From contig NZ_JBMFWL010000026.1 in assembly GCF_049965315.1 (NCBI RefSeq), positions 1 through 28,359 on the forward strand: a DNA stretch of 28,359 bases. Reading direction: 5' to 3'. A program made the position numbers and the translations under genes. Shown here piece after piece: positions 1 through 7,797 of this stretch. Below the pieces are notes generated by a model, which was not told the DNA's origin, searched no databases, and saw only the letters and a list, made by a program, of their open reading frames with translations. The first letter of the stretch is position 1. Each line of letters begins with the position of its first letter. This stretch comes from Acidithiobacillus_B sp049965315. Lineage in GTDB: Bacteria; Pseudomonadota; Gammaproteobacteria; Acidithiobacillales; Acidithiobacillaceae.

Positions 1-20
1 ACCAGAAAAGGGGAACAGCA

Positions 21-611
21 ATGCGCATGCGTTATCTGGCTACTTGGGCCACCAGCTTGATCCTCTGCGCCGGGTTGCCGTTGTCCCAGCCGGCACTGGC
101 CGCCACGCTTCCTGCCCAAAACAGCCCAGGAGCAGAAAACAGCGCCCTGCTGCAGCGCCTGAGCCATGCCCACTGGGTGCCGCAGGGCAAGGGCCCCCAC
201 GTTCTCTACATGATCTTCGATCCCAATTGCCCCTATTGTCATGTGGTCTTCGACGAACTGCAGCCGCTGATCAAACCCTTGGGCGCGACGGTGCGCTATG
301 TGCCCGTGGGCTATCTTACGCCGTCCAGCCTGGGCAAGGCGGCGGCCATGCTGGAGGCCAAGGATCCTCTTGCCGCCATCACGAAAAACGAACGGGAATT
401 CAACATGGAACACTTCGGCGGCCTGCAGGAGATCCTGCCCAGCCCCGCCACGGAAAAGGCCCTGGAAAAGAACCTCGCCATTCTCCGCGCCACCGGGCAA
501 AGCATCGTGCCGACCCTGATCTACCGGAGCCGCCAGGGCAAGACCGTAATCATCCGCGGAGGGTTGGGCAAGCGCGACATGCGCTCGGTGCTGCGCGATA
601 TCGCCCCCTAA
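21..611 (+). CDS. Periplasmic DsbG/DsbC-like thiol:disulfide protein
   Basis: Encodes 196 aa with an N-terminal signal peptide (hydrophobic stretch about residues 8-27, ending in an A-L-A type cleavage site). The thioredoxin-type active site is C70-P-Y-C73, preceded by FDPN as in DsbC/DsbG, and the expected cis-proline lies at P164 in a V-P-T motif. These residues support disulfide exchange or isomerisation in the periplasm. Only about 30 residues separate the signal peptide from the thioredoxin fold, so the full N-terminal dimerisation domain of classical DsbC/DsbG seems to be missing; it may act as a monomeric oxidase or reductase. The ATG has an AAGGGG ribosome site 7 nt upstream. It is convergent with the cytochrome c peroxidase and ends just before a strong hairpin. 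The fold is clear; the redox direction is inference. Confidence 0.85.
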   Translation: MRMRYLATWATSLILCAGLPLSQPALAATLPAQNSPGAENSALLQRLSHAHWVPQGKGPHVLYMIFDPNCPYCHVVFDELQPLIKPLGATVRYVPVGYLTPSSLGKAAAMLEAKDPLAAITKNEREFNMEHFGGLQEILPSPATEKALEKNLAILRATGQSIVPTLIYRSRQGKTVIIRGGLGKRDMRSVLRDIAP

Positions 612-613
612 GG

Positions 614-655
614 GCAGCGGCGCGCCCTCCCTGGTGGGAAGGGGCGCGCCGCTGC
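614..655. terminator. Strong GC-rich hairpin after the DsbG-like gene
   Basis: A perfect 14-bp stem (614-627 with 642-655) closes a loop that itself pairs TCCC with GGGA. It begins 3 nt after the stop codon. There is no T-run on either side, so it may be a stem-only terminator or an mRNA-stabilising hairpin. A second 7-bp hairpin, GCCCCGG/CCGGGGC, lies at 685-707 and sits downstream of the convergent peroxidase gene. Confidence 0.6.
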
Positions 656-726
656 AAGGATTTCCCCAAGACTCGCCCCCGGCAGCCCCGGGTTGATCGT
701 CCGGGGCGGGAGAAGCGATAACAGCC

Positions 727-1878
727 TTACTTCTTCTGGGCTGCCGCCTTTTCCAACTGCGGTACGCCCATGAGGATGGTGGTATTGGGGGTCTGGGGCA
801 GGCGCGGCAGGGTTTCCTTGGGGAACTTGCCGGTGAGGCTGTCCAGGAAGGCCACCACATCCTTCACCTGCTCGTCATTGAGGTCCTTGCCCAACTGGCA
901 GGCGGCCATGACCCGCACCGCCTGCGGCAAGGTCTGGACCGAGCCGTTGTGGAAATACGGGGCCGTCAGGGCCACGTTGCGCAGGCCGGGCACCTTGTAG
1001 TAATACTTGTCGGCGGGGTTGTGGGTGACGTCGAAACGGCCCGGATCCTTCATGAACTGGTACTTCTGCTCATACTTGGCGCATTGCGGATTGGCGGGCT
1101 GGAGGGGGAACTTCTGAAAGAATCCCGTACCCATGGGCGTACCGGGGTTGTCGAACATGGGTCCGGCGTGGCAGGTGGCGCAGCCCATGGACTTGAACAG
1201 GCCCATCCCCGCCGTGGCGGAGGCATCGAGGGCCTTCTTGTCGCCTTTGACATACTGGTCATAAGGGCTATCGGGGGTGATGAGGGTGCGCTCATAGCTG
1301 GCAATGGCCTTGACCACGTTGCCCATGGTGATGGGATCCTTGCCCCCGAAGACCTGGGCAAACTCCTCGCGATAACCGGGGATCTGCTCCAGGCGTTCCA
1401 CCACCAGCTTGGGATGCATGTCCATTTCCACCGGGTTCTGGATGGGCCCCATGGCCTGCTCCTCCAGACTGTTGGCGCGCCCATCCCAAAACTGCACGGT
1501 GTTGAAGGCGGCGTTATAGACGCTCGGCGTGTTCCGGGGGGCGTCCACGCGGCCGAAGACGCCAAAGGACAGGGGCAGATTGTCGGTGCCGTTGCTCGCC
1601 ACCTGATGGCAGGTGTCGCAGGACTCCGCCCCCGACAAGGAGATCCGTGGATCGAAGTAGAGCTGCTTGCCCAAGGCGATCTTCTCGGGGGTCATGGGGT
1701 TGTCCGCCGGCACCGGCACCTTGGCCGGAAATTCACCGAAGGCATGGGCCAAGGAGACGCCGCCGAGACCGACCAGCGCGGCGCCGAGGCCCAAGGCCAA
1801 ACGTCTGCGGGGACTCCTCGTCGCCGCAGCGGGCTTGGGGTTTTTCGAAGCATCCGTATGGGTATCCATGGTGTTCAT
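727..1878 (-). CDS. Di-heme cytochrome c peroxidase (CcpA/MauG family)
   Basis: Encodes 383 aa. Two c-type heme motifs are visible, CDTCH at residues 87-91 and CATCH at 233-237, spaced as in bacterial di-heme cytochrome c peroxidases, which reduce periplasmic H2O2 using cytochrome c. Family features include the FDPRIS segment before heme 1, a WDGR segment near residue 131 and a PYFHNGS stretch near the C-terminus. The leader is S-P-R-R-R-L-A-L-G followed by a hydrophobic run ending in A-H-A; the twin arginines make it Tat-like, although apocytochromes normally use Sec. The ATG at 1878 is chosen because AGGAGG lies 6 nt upstream; a longer reading from 2040 would run through the promoter. It is divergent from the DUF4124 gene. 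Confidence 0.92.
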   Translation of the reverse strand: MNTMDTHTDASKNPKPAAATRSPRRRLALGLGAALVGLGGVSLAHAFGEFPAKVPVPADNPMTPEKIALGKQLYFDPRISLSGAESCDTCHQVASNGTDNLPLSFGVFGRVDAPRNTPSVYNAAFNTVQFWDGRANSLEEQAMGPIQNPVEMDMHPKLVVERLEQIPGYREEFAQVFGGKDPITMGNVVKAIASYERTLITPDSPYDQYVKGDKKALDASATAGMGLFKSMGCATCHAGPMFDNPGTPMGTGFFQKFPLQPANPQCAKYEQKYQFMKDPGRFDVTHNPADKYYYKVPGLRNVALTAPYFHNGSVQTLPQAVRVMAACQLGKDLNDEQVKDVVAFLDSLTGKFPKETLPRLPQTPNTTILMGVPQLEKAAAQKK

Positions 1879-2017
1879 TCTGTTCCTCCTGGCCTGAAGC
1901 GATCGAAACAACACTGGCGCCGCCTGGCATTCATGACTACGCGCATGGCGGTTCCCAGCCCCTGCAGCATCCTGCAACTTTCCCGACGCGGGTTCTGCTC
2001 CAGCGGCATCGATTTTA

Positions 2018-2045
2018 ATTATAATATAATCGTTTGCCATTTCAA
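2018..2045 (-). promoter_or_regulatory. Sigma70-type promoter for the peroxidase gene
   Basis: On the minus strand, TTGAAA (2045-2040) is followed after 16 nt by a perfect TATAAT (2023-2018), in an AT-rich island that contrasts with the GC-rich surroundings. The predicted transcript would have a leader of about 130 nt. A second TATAAT at 2069-2074 on the plus strand could serve the divergent DUF4124 gene, but I see no good -35 for it. Confidence 0.6.
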
Positions 2046-2109
2046 ATGGATTAATTCCAACTCTTTCCTATAATAAGTTCTGTATGATCGCTAAACAGGT
2101 TCCCCAGCC

Positions 2110-2706
2110 ATGCACCAGTACCAAGGCCCATCAGCTCGAGCCGGGAGTCCGCCGCATCCGTCCCGGCGAGCGTCCCTGGCCCTGCTTTTCGCCATGACGG
2201 TCCTGCCCTGTGCGCCATGGGCATCCGCCGCACCCATCTATCGCTGGCTTTCCCCTGCCGGAGTGCCCAGCTATGGAGATACCCCGCCTGCCGATGCACG
2301 CCATATCACCGTGGTCGGCGAGGAGACGCCCTCGCCGCCATCCCCGCCGCCATCCCCGCCCGCGAGCGGGCCGGCAGCGCCGGAAAGCCCTCCTTCCGGG
2401 CCATCCCCTTCCCTGACGCAGGAGGCGATCATCAGCCGCCTCAATCTGCTGACGGCCATCCAGAACTATGAAAACAGCCTGGTTCCCCGTACCCATCCTC
2501 CCCACAGCGTCTACGCCCCCGCTTTTCTCTGGCCCTACGGGGGCGGGCCGGGCTTCGCCCAACGGCCGATGCCGCCAGCGCCGCCGCCAGGGCCTCCAGG
2601 CCCGCGACCCCAGGCACCAATTTGGGCCAAGCCACCGCCCCCGGCGGGGCCTGGCGCGCCGCAATCTCCTTTCTGGGCATCGCCGCCGCCGTTGGGACCG
2701 CGCTGA
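2110..2706 (+). CDS. Secreted proline-rich DUF4124 protein
   Basis: Encodes 198 aa. After a basic stretch and a hydrophobic signal peptide (about residues 20-41, cleavage near A-S-A-A) comes a short DUF4124-type segment, I-Y-R-W followed by G-V-P-S-Y-G-D-T-P-P, typical of small periplasmic or envelope proteins. The remainder is low-complexity: a Ser/Pro linker at about 74-100 encoded by a 12-bp near-tandem repeat, a short helical segment, then a Pro/Gly-rich tail. No catalytic motif is visible. The ribosome site of the annotated ATG is weak, so the start could be slightly later. Function is unknown; envelope location is inferred from the signal peptide. Confidence 0.7.
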   Translation: MHQYQGPSARAGSPPHPSRRASLALLFAMTVLPCAPWASAAPIYRWLSPAGVPSYGDTPPADARHITVVGEETPSPPSPPPSPPASGPAAPESPPSGPSPSLTQEAIISRLNLLTAIQNYENSLVPRTHPPHSVYAPAFLWPYGGGPGFAQRPMPPAPPPGPPGPRPQAPIWAKPPPPAGPGAPQSPFWASPPPLGPR

Positions 2707-2782
2707 CCGCTCACGGCTACTGACCCCGGATTCCACCTCAAGTAGAATGGCAAGAGCGCAGGGCTGGAGGGAGGAGCGGATC

Positions 2783-3667
2783 ATGATGGTCAAGGTAGCC
2801 GCGGTGCAGATGTCGGTGGGTCCCGACGAAGAGGAGAACATCGCCAAGGCCATGCACTGGGCAGGTCTGGCGGCCGATGCGGGGGCACGGATCATCCTCT
2901 TGCAGGAGCTTTTCAGCACCCCCTATTTTTGCAAGGATCAGGATCCCCGCTTCCTTGCCCTGGCCCGCGGTCGGGACGAGCACCCGGCGCTGCGCGCCAT
3001 GCAGGAACTGGCCCGGCGGCGCCAGGTGGTGTTGCCGGTCAGTTTTTTTGAACGGGCAGGCAATGCCTTTTTCAACAGCCTGGTCGTCTTTGACGCCGAT
3101 GGCAGGGACCTGGGCCTGTACCGCAAGGCGCACATCCCCGACGGACCCGGATACCAGGAAAAATTCTACTTCAGCCCCGGCGACACCGGCTTTCGCGTCT
3201 TTCCTACCCGCTATGGCCGGCTGGGCGTCGCCATCTGCTGGGATCAATGGTTTCCCGAGGCGGCCCGGATCATGGCCCTGCGCGGTGCCGAGATGCTTCT
3301 CTATCCGACGGCCATCGGCTCGGAACCGCAAGCGCCGGAACTGGACAGCCGCGGCCACTGGACCCGGGTCATGCAGGGTCATGCCGCCGCCAACCTGGTC
3401 CCCGTCATCGCCGCCAACCGCATCGGCCGGGAGATCGGCAGAGATGCCGAGATCACCTTTTATGGCGGCTCCTTCATCACCGACCCCACCGGCGCCCTCC
3501 TTGCCCAGGCGGACAGGGAGGAGGGCTGGATCAGCGCCGATCTCGACCTCCATGCCATTGCGGCGCAGCGCATCGAATGGGGCCTGTTTCGGGATCGCCG
3601 TCCGGATCTCTACGGCGCCATCCATTCCCTGGACGGGGGAGACAGGGACGATGAAACGCATTGGTAG
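2783..3667 (+). CDS. aguB: N-carbamoylputrescine amidase (nitrilase family)
   Basis: Encodes 294 aa, the usual length. The nitrilase triad is visible: E42 (LLQELF), K115 (YRKAHIPD) and C152 (AICWDQWFPE). The text around them matches the AguB subgroup, which hydrolyses N-carbamoylputrescine to putrescine, CO2 and ammonia in the agmatine route. The start at 2783 has AGGAG 6-7 nt upstream; an ATG one codon later is equally possible. The 3' end overlaps the next gene by 17 nt, suggesting co-translation. The partner agmatine deiminase (AguA) is not in the window, so the pathway assignment rests on family resemblance. Confidence 0.88.
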   Translation: MMVKVAAVQMSVGPDEEENIAKAMHWAGLAADAGARIILLQELFSTPYFCKDQDPRFLALARGRDEHPALRAMQELARRRQVVLPVSFFERAGNAFFNSLVVFDADGRDLGLYRKAHIPDGPGYQEKFYFSPGDTGFRVFPTRYGRLGVAICWDQWFPEAARIMALRGAEMLLYPTAIGSEPQAPELDSRGHWTRVMQGHAAANLVPVIAANRIGREIGRDAEITFYGGSFITDPTGALLAQADREEGWISADLDLHAIAAQRIEWGLFRDRRPDLYGAIHSLDGGDRDDETHW

Positions 3668-4463
3668 ACGGCCGATGCAGCCACCCACCCCGCCCCTTCC
3701 CATCGTCGCCCTCAGCGCCTATGAGCGTAACGGCGAGCCTTTTTCCCTGGCCCCCGAGTATGCGGCAGCCGTCTGCCGCGCCGGCGGCCTGCCCGTCCTC
3801 TTTCCGCCCCAATGCCCGGGCGGGCTGGATTTCATCCGGCGCTGCGACGCCCTGGTGTTGACCGGCGGCGGCGATATTTCCCCGGATTTTTATGGGGCTG
3901 CGGCCGACGAGAGCATTCATGCCGTCCACCCGGACCGGGATGCGGCGGAGATTGGGCTGGCGCGCGCCGCCATCGCCCAAGGTTTGCCCCTCCTGGGCAT
4001 TTGCCGGGGCATGCAGATCCTGAATGTGGCCTTGGGCGGAACGCTCCATCTGGATCTGCCCAAGACCGTGGGTACCCATGTCCCCCATCGCAGCACCAGC
4101 CACACCCCCGTAGCGCATAGCGTGGAAATCCTGGCGGGGAGCACCCTGGCCCGCATACTCGGGAAAAATCAGGTGTGCATCTCTTCCTGGCACCATCAGG
4201 CCGTTGCCGTCCTGGCCCCGGGCTTGCGCGTCAGCGCCCAGGCCGCCGACGGCGTCATCGAAGCCGTGGAAATGCCGGAGAACCCCGATGTCCTGGCGGT
4301 GCAGTGGCATCCGGAACATACCTGCGCCGACGATCCCGCCCAGCAGGCCCTCTTTCACTGGCTCGTGGAGCGCGCCCGGCGAGGACGGGACGGGCGCGAC
4401 GCCCCGCCGACAAGCTCAGGCCAAGCGGGTCCGGTGGCGCAGCCAGGCGAGGAAGGCGGGTAG
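3651..4463 (+). CDS. Class-I glutamine amidotransferase, peptidase C26 (PuuD-like)
   Basis: Encodes 270 aa. The family features are LTGGGDISPDFYG near residue 70, the nucleophile elbow G-I-C118-R-G and the HPE motif (H220, E222). This family includes gamma-glutamyl-GABA hydrolase (PuuD), which acts in putrescine breakdown. The overlap with the carbamoylputrescine amidase fits a polyamine or gamma-glutamyl role, but the substrate cannot be read from sequence. Start at 3651 is chosen because AGGG lies just upstream and it is coupled to the preceding gene; another ATG at 3675 is possible. The last 20 or so residues are low-complexity, and the 3' end overlaps the convergent DedA gene by 48 bp. 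Confidence 0.85.
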   Translation: MKRIGRRPMQPPTPPLPIVALSAYERNGEPFSLAPEYAAAVCRAGGLPVLFPPQCPGGLDFIRRCDALVLTGGGDISPDFYGAAADESIHAVHPDRDAAEIGLARAAIAQGLPLLGICRGMQILNVALGGTLHLDLPKTVGTHVPHRSTSHTPVAHSVEILAGSTLARILGKNQVCISSWHHQAVAVLAPGLRVSAQAADGVIEAVEMPENPDVLAVQWHPEHTCADDPAQQALFHWLVERARRGRDGRDAPPTSSGQAGPVAQPGEEGG

Positions 4464-5057
4464 AAGGGAAATCAGGATGATGCCGAGGAGGGCCATGGTC
4501 AGATTCTCCTGGAACCAGCGCAGGTGCCCCAGAAAATAACCGGCGCCGAGCAGCCCTCCTACCCATAGCACGGCGCCCACCGCATTGAAGGCGGCAAAGC
4601 GGCCATAGGCCATGGCGGCCAGGCCGGCCACAAAGGGCGCAAAGGTGCGGATGATCGGCAGGAAACGGGCAATGATCACCGTCTTTCCCCCATGCCGCCC
4701 ATAAAAATCCTGGGTCAACCGGAGATGGCGGGCATTGAGCAGGCGCCAGCGCTTCCCGGCGAAGAGCCGCAGACCCCAGCGGCGGCCGATGAAATAATTG
4801 GCGGCATCGCCAAGGACCGCGGCGCTGATGAGCAAGAGGGCAAGCACCCATCCCTCCATGATCCCCGAACCGGCCAGGGTGCCGCAGACGAAGAGCAGGG
4901 AATCACCGGGCAGGACCGGGGTCACGACGAAGCCGGTCTCGGCAAAGATGATGAGGAAAAGCAATGCATACACCCAGTATCCATAAGCCTGCAGCAGCGC
5001 TGCGAGATAACGGTCGAGATGCATGATCACGGTAAAGATTTGCCCCAGTGTATCCAT
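4416..5057 (-). CDS. DedA-family inner-membrane protein (SNARE-associated, PF09335)
   Basis: Encodes 213 aa with several hydrophobic segments. DedA signatures are present: the acidic/PGD motif (F-A-E-T-G...P-G-D-S) near residues 44-54 and the ARFLPIIRTFAPFVAG motif near 130. DedA proteins are proton-dependent membrane transporters or flippases linked to lipid-carrier recycling and membrane homeostasis. The ATG at 5057 is chosen because GAGGG precedes it; an upstream ATG at 5105 would add a non-family leader. It is divergent from the psiE-like gene. The 146-bp gap between them holds no promoter I can call with confidence. Confidence 0.9.
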   Translation of the reverse strand: MDTLGQIFTVIMHLDRYLAALLQAYGYWVYALLFLIIFAETGFVVTPVLPGDSLLFVCGTLAGSGIMEGWVLALLLISAAVLGDAANYFIGRRWGLRLFAGKRWRLLNARHLRLTQDFYGRHGGKTVIIARFLPIIRTFAPFVAGLAAMAYGRFAAFNAVGAVLWVGGLLGAGYFLGHLRWFQENLTMALLGIILISLLPAFLAWLRHRTRLA

Positions 5058-5203
5058 AACCCTCAAGCCCTCATCCTGGATGCGGCCGTTGGCGCAAGCA
5101 TCCATGCTATCCTTTGGGCGCTGCGCGAAACCGCCGGAAGGGGTTCTTGGGCGCCCCCTGCTTCGCCAAGCATGCTCAGCCCAACCAAAGGAGCACCTGA
5201 CTG

Positions 5204-5704
5204 ATGTTCAATGACCGTTTCGGCAATGCCCTGCAATTGCTCAATTCCGCCCTTCATCTGTTCATCGCCTTCGCCCTGGCGGCAGCCAGCGTACTGATCA
5301 TGATCCAGTTCGGCCGGGATGTGCTGGAGGCCTTTCGCGAGCATGTCCTGACGGCCGGCTTTCTCCATGCCCTAGGCACGCTTTTTATCGTTTGGGTCCT
5401 GTCAGCCCTGATTTCCGCCGAGATCACCTACATGCGCAACGGGATTTTCCATGTGGAGGTCTTTTTTGAGGTGGCCATGATCACCTTGTTGCGGCAGTTG
5501 ATCCTGATTCCCGTGGAAGGCGGAGGGACCAACATCCAGCCGGAGGATATCGCCTTCTACGCCCTGATCACCGGGGCCCTGCTGGCTACCGGCATCGCCT
5601 ACTTCCTCGTCGCCCGCAGCCAGTTGGGCGGCAGCGGCCGGCAATCGCCACAAGGGCTTGGCGACGGCCGCAGCAATGATCATTCGCCGCACGACTCTCG
5701 ATAA
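5204..5704 (+). CDS. PsiE-family phosphate-starvation-inducible membrane protein
   Basis: Encodes 166 aa with four predicted membrane segments (about residues 17-36, 50-70, 84-103 and 115-137). The E-I-T-Y-M-R-N-G stretch followed by H-V-E-V-F-F-E resembles the PsiE core (PF06146). PsiE is induced by phosphate starvation in E. coli, but its biochemical role is unknown. AAAGGAG lies about 10 nt before the ATG. The C-terminal 25 residues are polar and low-complexity. The 3' end overlaps the convergent 118-aa gene by 25 bp. I see no Pho box. Confidence 0.8.
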   Translation: MFNDRFGNALQLLNSALHLFIAFALAAASVLIMIQFGRDVLEAFREHVLTAGFLHALGTLFIVWVLSALISAEITYMRNGIFHVEVFFEVAMITLLRQLILIPVEGGGTNIQPEDIAFYALITGALLATGIAYFLVARSQLGGSGRQSPQGLGDGRSNDHSPHDSR

Positions 5705-6036
5705 CGGGCATAATGCAGGGCGAACAATGCCTCCAGTTCGGCGATGACCTCTTCCGCCGATGCCCCGCCCACTGCATGGCGGGACATGAGGTTGGCCGTA
5801 TCTCCCAGCAGTTGCTTGGCTTCCAGCATGGCATAACTCTGGCGCAGGCGCTTGATGGCCCCCACCACCGACTCCCCGGCAACGGGGGCCACGATGGACG
5901 GTTCCACCAGCGTTGCTGCGGGCTTTTGCGCCTTGCCGCGCGCCTGCAGGAACTCCGCGAAGGCCAGAAGCTGTTCCTGCGCCGGGGCATCCAGATCGCG
6001 CAACAACCGCAGGATCCGCCGCTCCCGGCTATTCAT
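5680..6036 (-). CDS. Small conserved-looking protein of unknown function
   Basis: Encodes 118 aa, mostly helical and charged, with an N-terminal R-R-I-L-R-L-L-R-D-L-D segment and a L-L-A-F-A-E-F-L motif reminiscent of small helical DNA-binding or adaptor domains. I cannot assign a family. It overlaps the amidotransferase-like gene by the 4-nt ATGA and is therefore the third gene of a translationally coupled unit with the LysR regulator. The coupling, not homology, is the main evidence that it is real. Confidence 0.7.
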   Translation of the reverse strand: MNSRERRILRLLRDLDAPAQEQLLAFAEFLQARGKAQKPAATLVEPSIVAPVAGESVVGAIKRLRQSYAMLEAKQLLGDTANLMSRHAVGGASAEEVIAELEALFALHYARYRESCGE

Positions 6037-6785
6037 TGGCCACCCTCGCTATCCACCTGAAGGGAGAATACCCGCGGCTTGCGGCGCTCCTGCATCAGAT
6101 TCAGCTCGCGCACCAGGGCCACCACCACGCGATCGGTGGTTTCCTGCATCTGCGGCCATAGGCGGCGCGCCGTCTCCATCAGTTCGCCCACGTTCTCGGG
6201 CGCCTCGCGATCCTCTTCCATGATGATGTCTTCAATCATGCCCGGCTTCATTTCCGGATGGAACAGCAGGCCCACGGCCCCCGGCTCGGGCCGGAAGGCA
6301 ATCCAGTTGCCGGCGTCATCCACCACCAGGGGCGCGATCCCCTCGGGCAGACGGGCCACCCCCGGCGACCAGACCAGCACCTGGGCCCCATCCACCGCCT
6401 GGGCAAGGGGATCGTCCCTGCCCGCTTCCGTCGCATGGGCCGTGGTGAAATAGGCATTGTGATAGGGCTCCCGGCGAAGCTCGGCGCCCTCGTACTGGGC
6501 CAGCAGCAAGGCCCCGAGGCCCAGGCCCACGACCGGCCGGCCCGCCTTGCGAAAGGCGCCGATGACATTGCGCTCCTGGATGAGCCAGGGGTAGGCATCG
6601 CTTTCCAGCGGTGACATGGGGCCGCCCAGCAGGAAAAGGGCATCAAAGGTCAGGGCGCTGCCGGGCAGATCCTGGTTCAGGAACGCGCGGAAATAGCTGA
6701 AGCCGATATCCCGCTTTTCCAGTTGGCTCTCGATGAGGCCCAGGAATTCCGAGTAGCTGTGCTGCACGACGGCGAAATGCTTCAT
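6033..6785 (-). CDS. Class-I glutamine amidotransferase-like protein lacking the nucleophile Cys
   Basis: Encodes 250 aa with a GATase-1 fold like the GMP-synthase-like stand-alone family: F-L-L-G-G-P-M near residues 51-57, the nucleophile elbow near 86-92 and L-L-F-H-P-E-M near 175. At the elbow, where active members have G-I-C-L-G, this protein reads G-L-G-L-G, so the catalytic Cys is replaced by Gly89 (codon GGC). The His-Pro-Glu part of the triad is kept. It probably cannot hydrolyse glutamine and may bind a ligand or partner. The ATG at 6785 overlaps the regulator's stop codon (ATGA), and its own stop overlaps the next start. Three-gene coupling suggests it modulates or senses for the regulator; that is inference. 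Confidence 0.82.
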   Translation of the reverse strand: MKHFAVVQHSYSEFLGLIESQLEKRDIGFSYFRAFLNQDLPGSALTFDALFLLGGPMSPLESDAYPWLIQERNVIGAFRKAGRPVVGLGLGALLLAQYEGAELRREPYHNAYFTTAHATEAGRDDPLAQAVDGAQVLVWSPGVARLPEGIAPLVVDDAGNWIAFRPEPGAVGLLFHPEMKPGMIEDIIMEEDREAPENVGELMETARRLWPQMQETTDRVVVALVRELNLMQERRKPRVFSLQVDSEGGQ

Positions 6786-7714
6786 TGCCGATCCTCCCGG
6801 CGCTTGGGTATGACCAGCATGCTGACCGCGCAACGCTCCTTGGCAAACTCCAGAAACTCGTCCATGACCAGACTGCGGAATTTCTGCTTCTGGTAGACAA
6901 AGGAATAGGGCCGGGCCAGGGGGGGATTGAGGGGCTTCGCCACCAGGGAGCCCAGCGCCAGTTCCTTGAGCACGGTCGCCTCGGAAACCACGGCAATGCC
7001 CAGGCCACCCTCCACCGCCCCCTTCACCGCCTCCGGGCTGCCCAGTTCCATGGTGATATGCAGATCGTCGGAATCCAGACCGGCATGGTGCAGAAACTCC
7101 ATGGTCACCTCCCGGGTGCCGGACCCCTCTTCCCGGGATACGAAGGGATAATCCAGGAGCTCCTGGGGAGTGACGCTGTCATGGTCCGCCAGGGGGTGCT
7201 CCGGCGGCGCGATCATCACCATGGAATCCATGCAGCACTTGAGGGTGGCCAGGCTCTTGTTGGTCACCGCCCCCTCCACCAGTCCCAGGTCGATGCTGTT
7301 GTCCTCGATCATGTGCACGATCTTGTCGGTGTTACCCACATGCAAACGCACCTGAACATCGGGATATTTGATCTTGAAATCGCCGAGGACGCGGGGCAGC
7401 ATGTATTCGGCGATGGTGGTGCTGGCGCCCAGCAGCAGGTGGCCGCGCAGATCACCCGTCATTTCCCCCACGCGATTGGCCATCTCCGTGTAGAGGGCGA
7501 TGATCCGTTCCGCGTAGTCGTAGACCACCACCCCCGCCTCGGTGAGGCTGATGCGGTTGTGCGTGCGGTCAAAAAGCCGCGTGTTGAACTGCTCTTCAAG
7601 CTGCTTGACCTGAAAGGTCACCGCCGGCTGCGTCATGTGCAGCGTTTCCGCAGCCTTGGTGAAGCTCAGTAAGCGCGCCACCGTATGGAATACCTGTAAT
7701 CGCCTGTCTGCCAT
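6782..7714 (-). CDS. LysR-type transcriptional regulator, CbbR/CysL-like
   Basis: Encodes 310 aa, the usual LysR length. Residues 1-60 form the winged helix-turn-helix (S-F-T-K-A-A-E-T-L-H-M-T-Q-P-A-V-T), followed by a linker helix and a periplasmic-binding-protein-like effector domain (about 90-300) containing G-A-S-T-T-I-A-E-Y-M-L-P and R-E-E-G-S-G-T-R-E, a signature shared by CbbR and CysL-type regulators. CbbR controls Calvin-cycle genes in response to metabolites such as phosphoenolpyruvate or ribulose bisphosphate. The cbbQ/cbbO operon a few kilobases away fits this, but the target is not proven. It is divergent from the TM2 gene, the usual LysR arrangement, and coupled downstream to two genes. 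Confidence 0.9.
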   Translation of the reverse strand: MADRRLQVFHTVARLLSFTKAAETLHMTQPAVTFQVKQLEEQFNTRLFDRTHNRISLTEAGVVVYDYAERIIALYTEMANRVGEMTGDLRGHLLLGASTTIAEYMLPRVLGDFKIKYPDVQVRLHVGNTDKIVHMIEDNSIDLGLVEGAVTNKSLATLKCCMDSMVMIAPPEHPLADHDSVTPQELLDYPFVSREEGSGTREVTMEFLHHAGLDSDDLHITMELGSPEAVKGAVEGGLGIAVVSEATVLKELALGSLVAKPLNPPLARPYSFVYQKQKFRSLVMDEFLEFAKERCAVSMLVIPKRREDRQ

Positions 7715-7737
7715 GGAACTCTCTGTCGCTTGCGACT

Positions 7738-7750
7738 TTACGTCAGTTTA
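7738..7750. promoter_or_regulatory. Candidate CbbR/LysR box
   Basis: TTA-N7-TTA fits the loose CbbR consensus TNA-N7-TNA and lies in the 83-bp divergent region between the LysR gene and the TM2 gene, where autoregulatory sites are expected. The consensus is short, so a chance match is quite possible. Confidence 0.3.
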
Positions 7751-7797
7751 GGGGTATTATCTGAGCGCTTCAATACAGTATTCACGGAGGGTCCCCA

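Noticed and set aside
44..721. 225-codon frame overlapping the DsbG-like gene on the same strand
   Set aside because: Out-of-frame reading of the real gene, running through the hairpin; low-complexity Arg/Pro-rich product.
949..2073. 374-codon open frame opposite the cytochrome c peroxidase
   Set aside because: It is antisense to both heme motifs and runs across the promoter region; no domain is recognisable.
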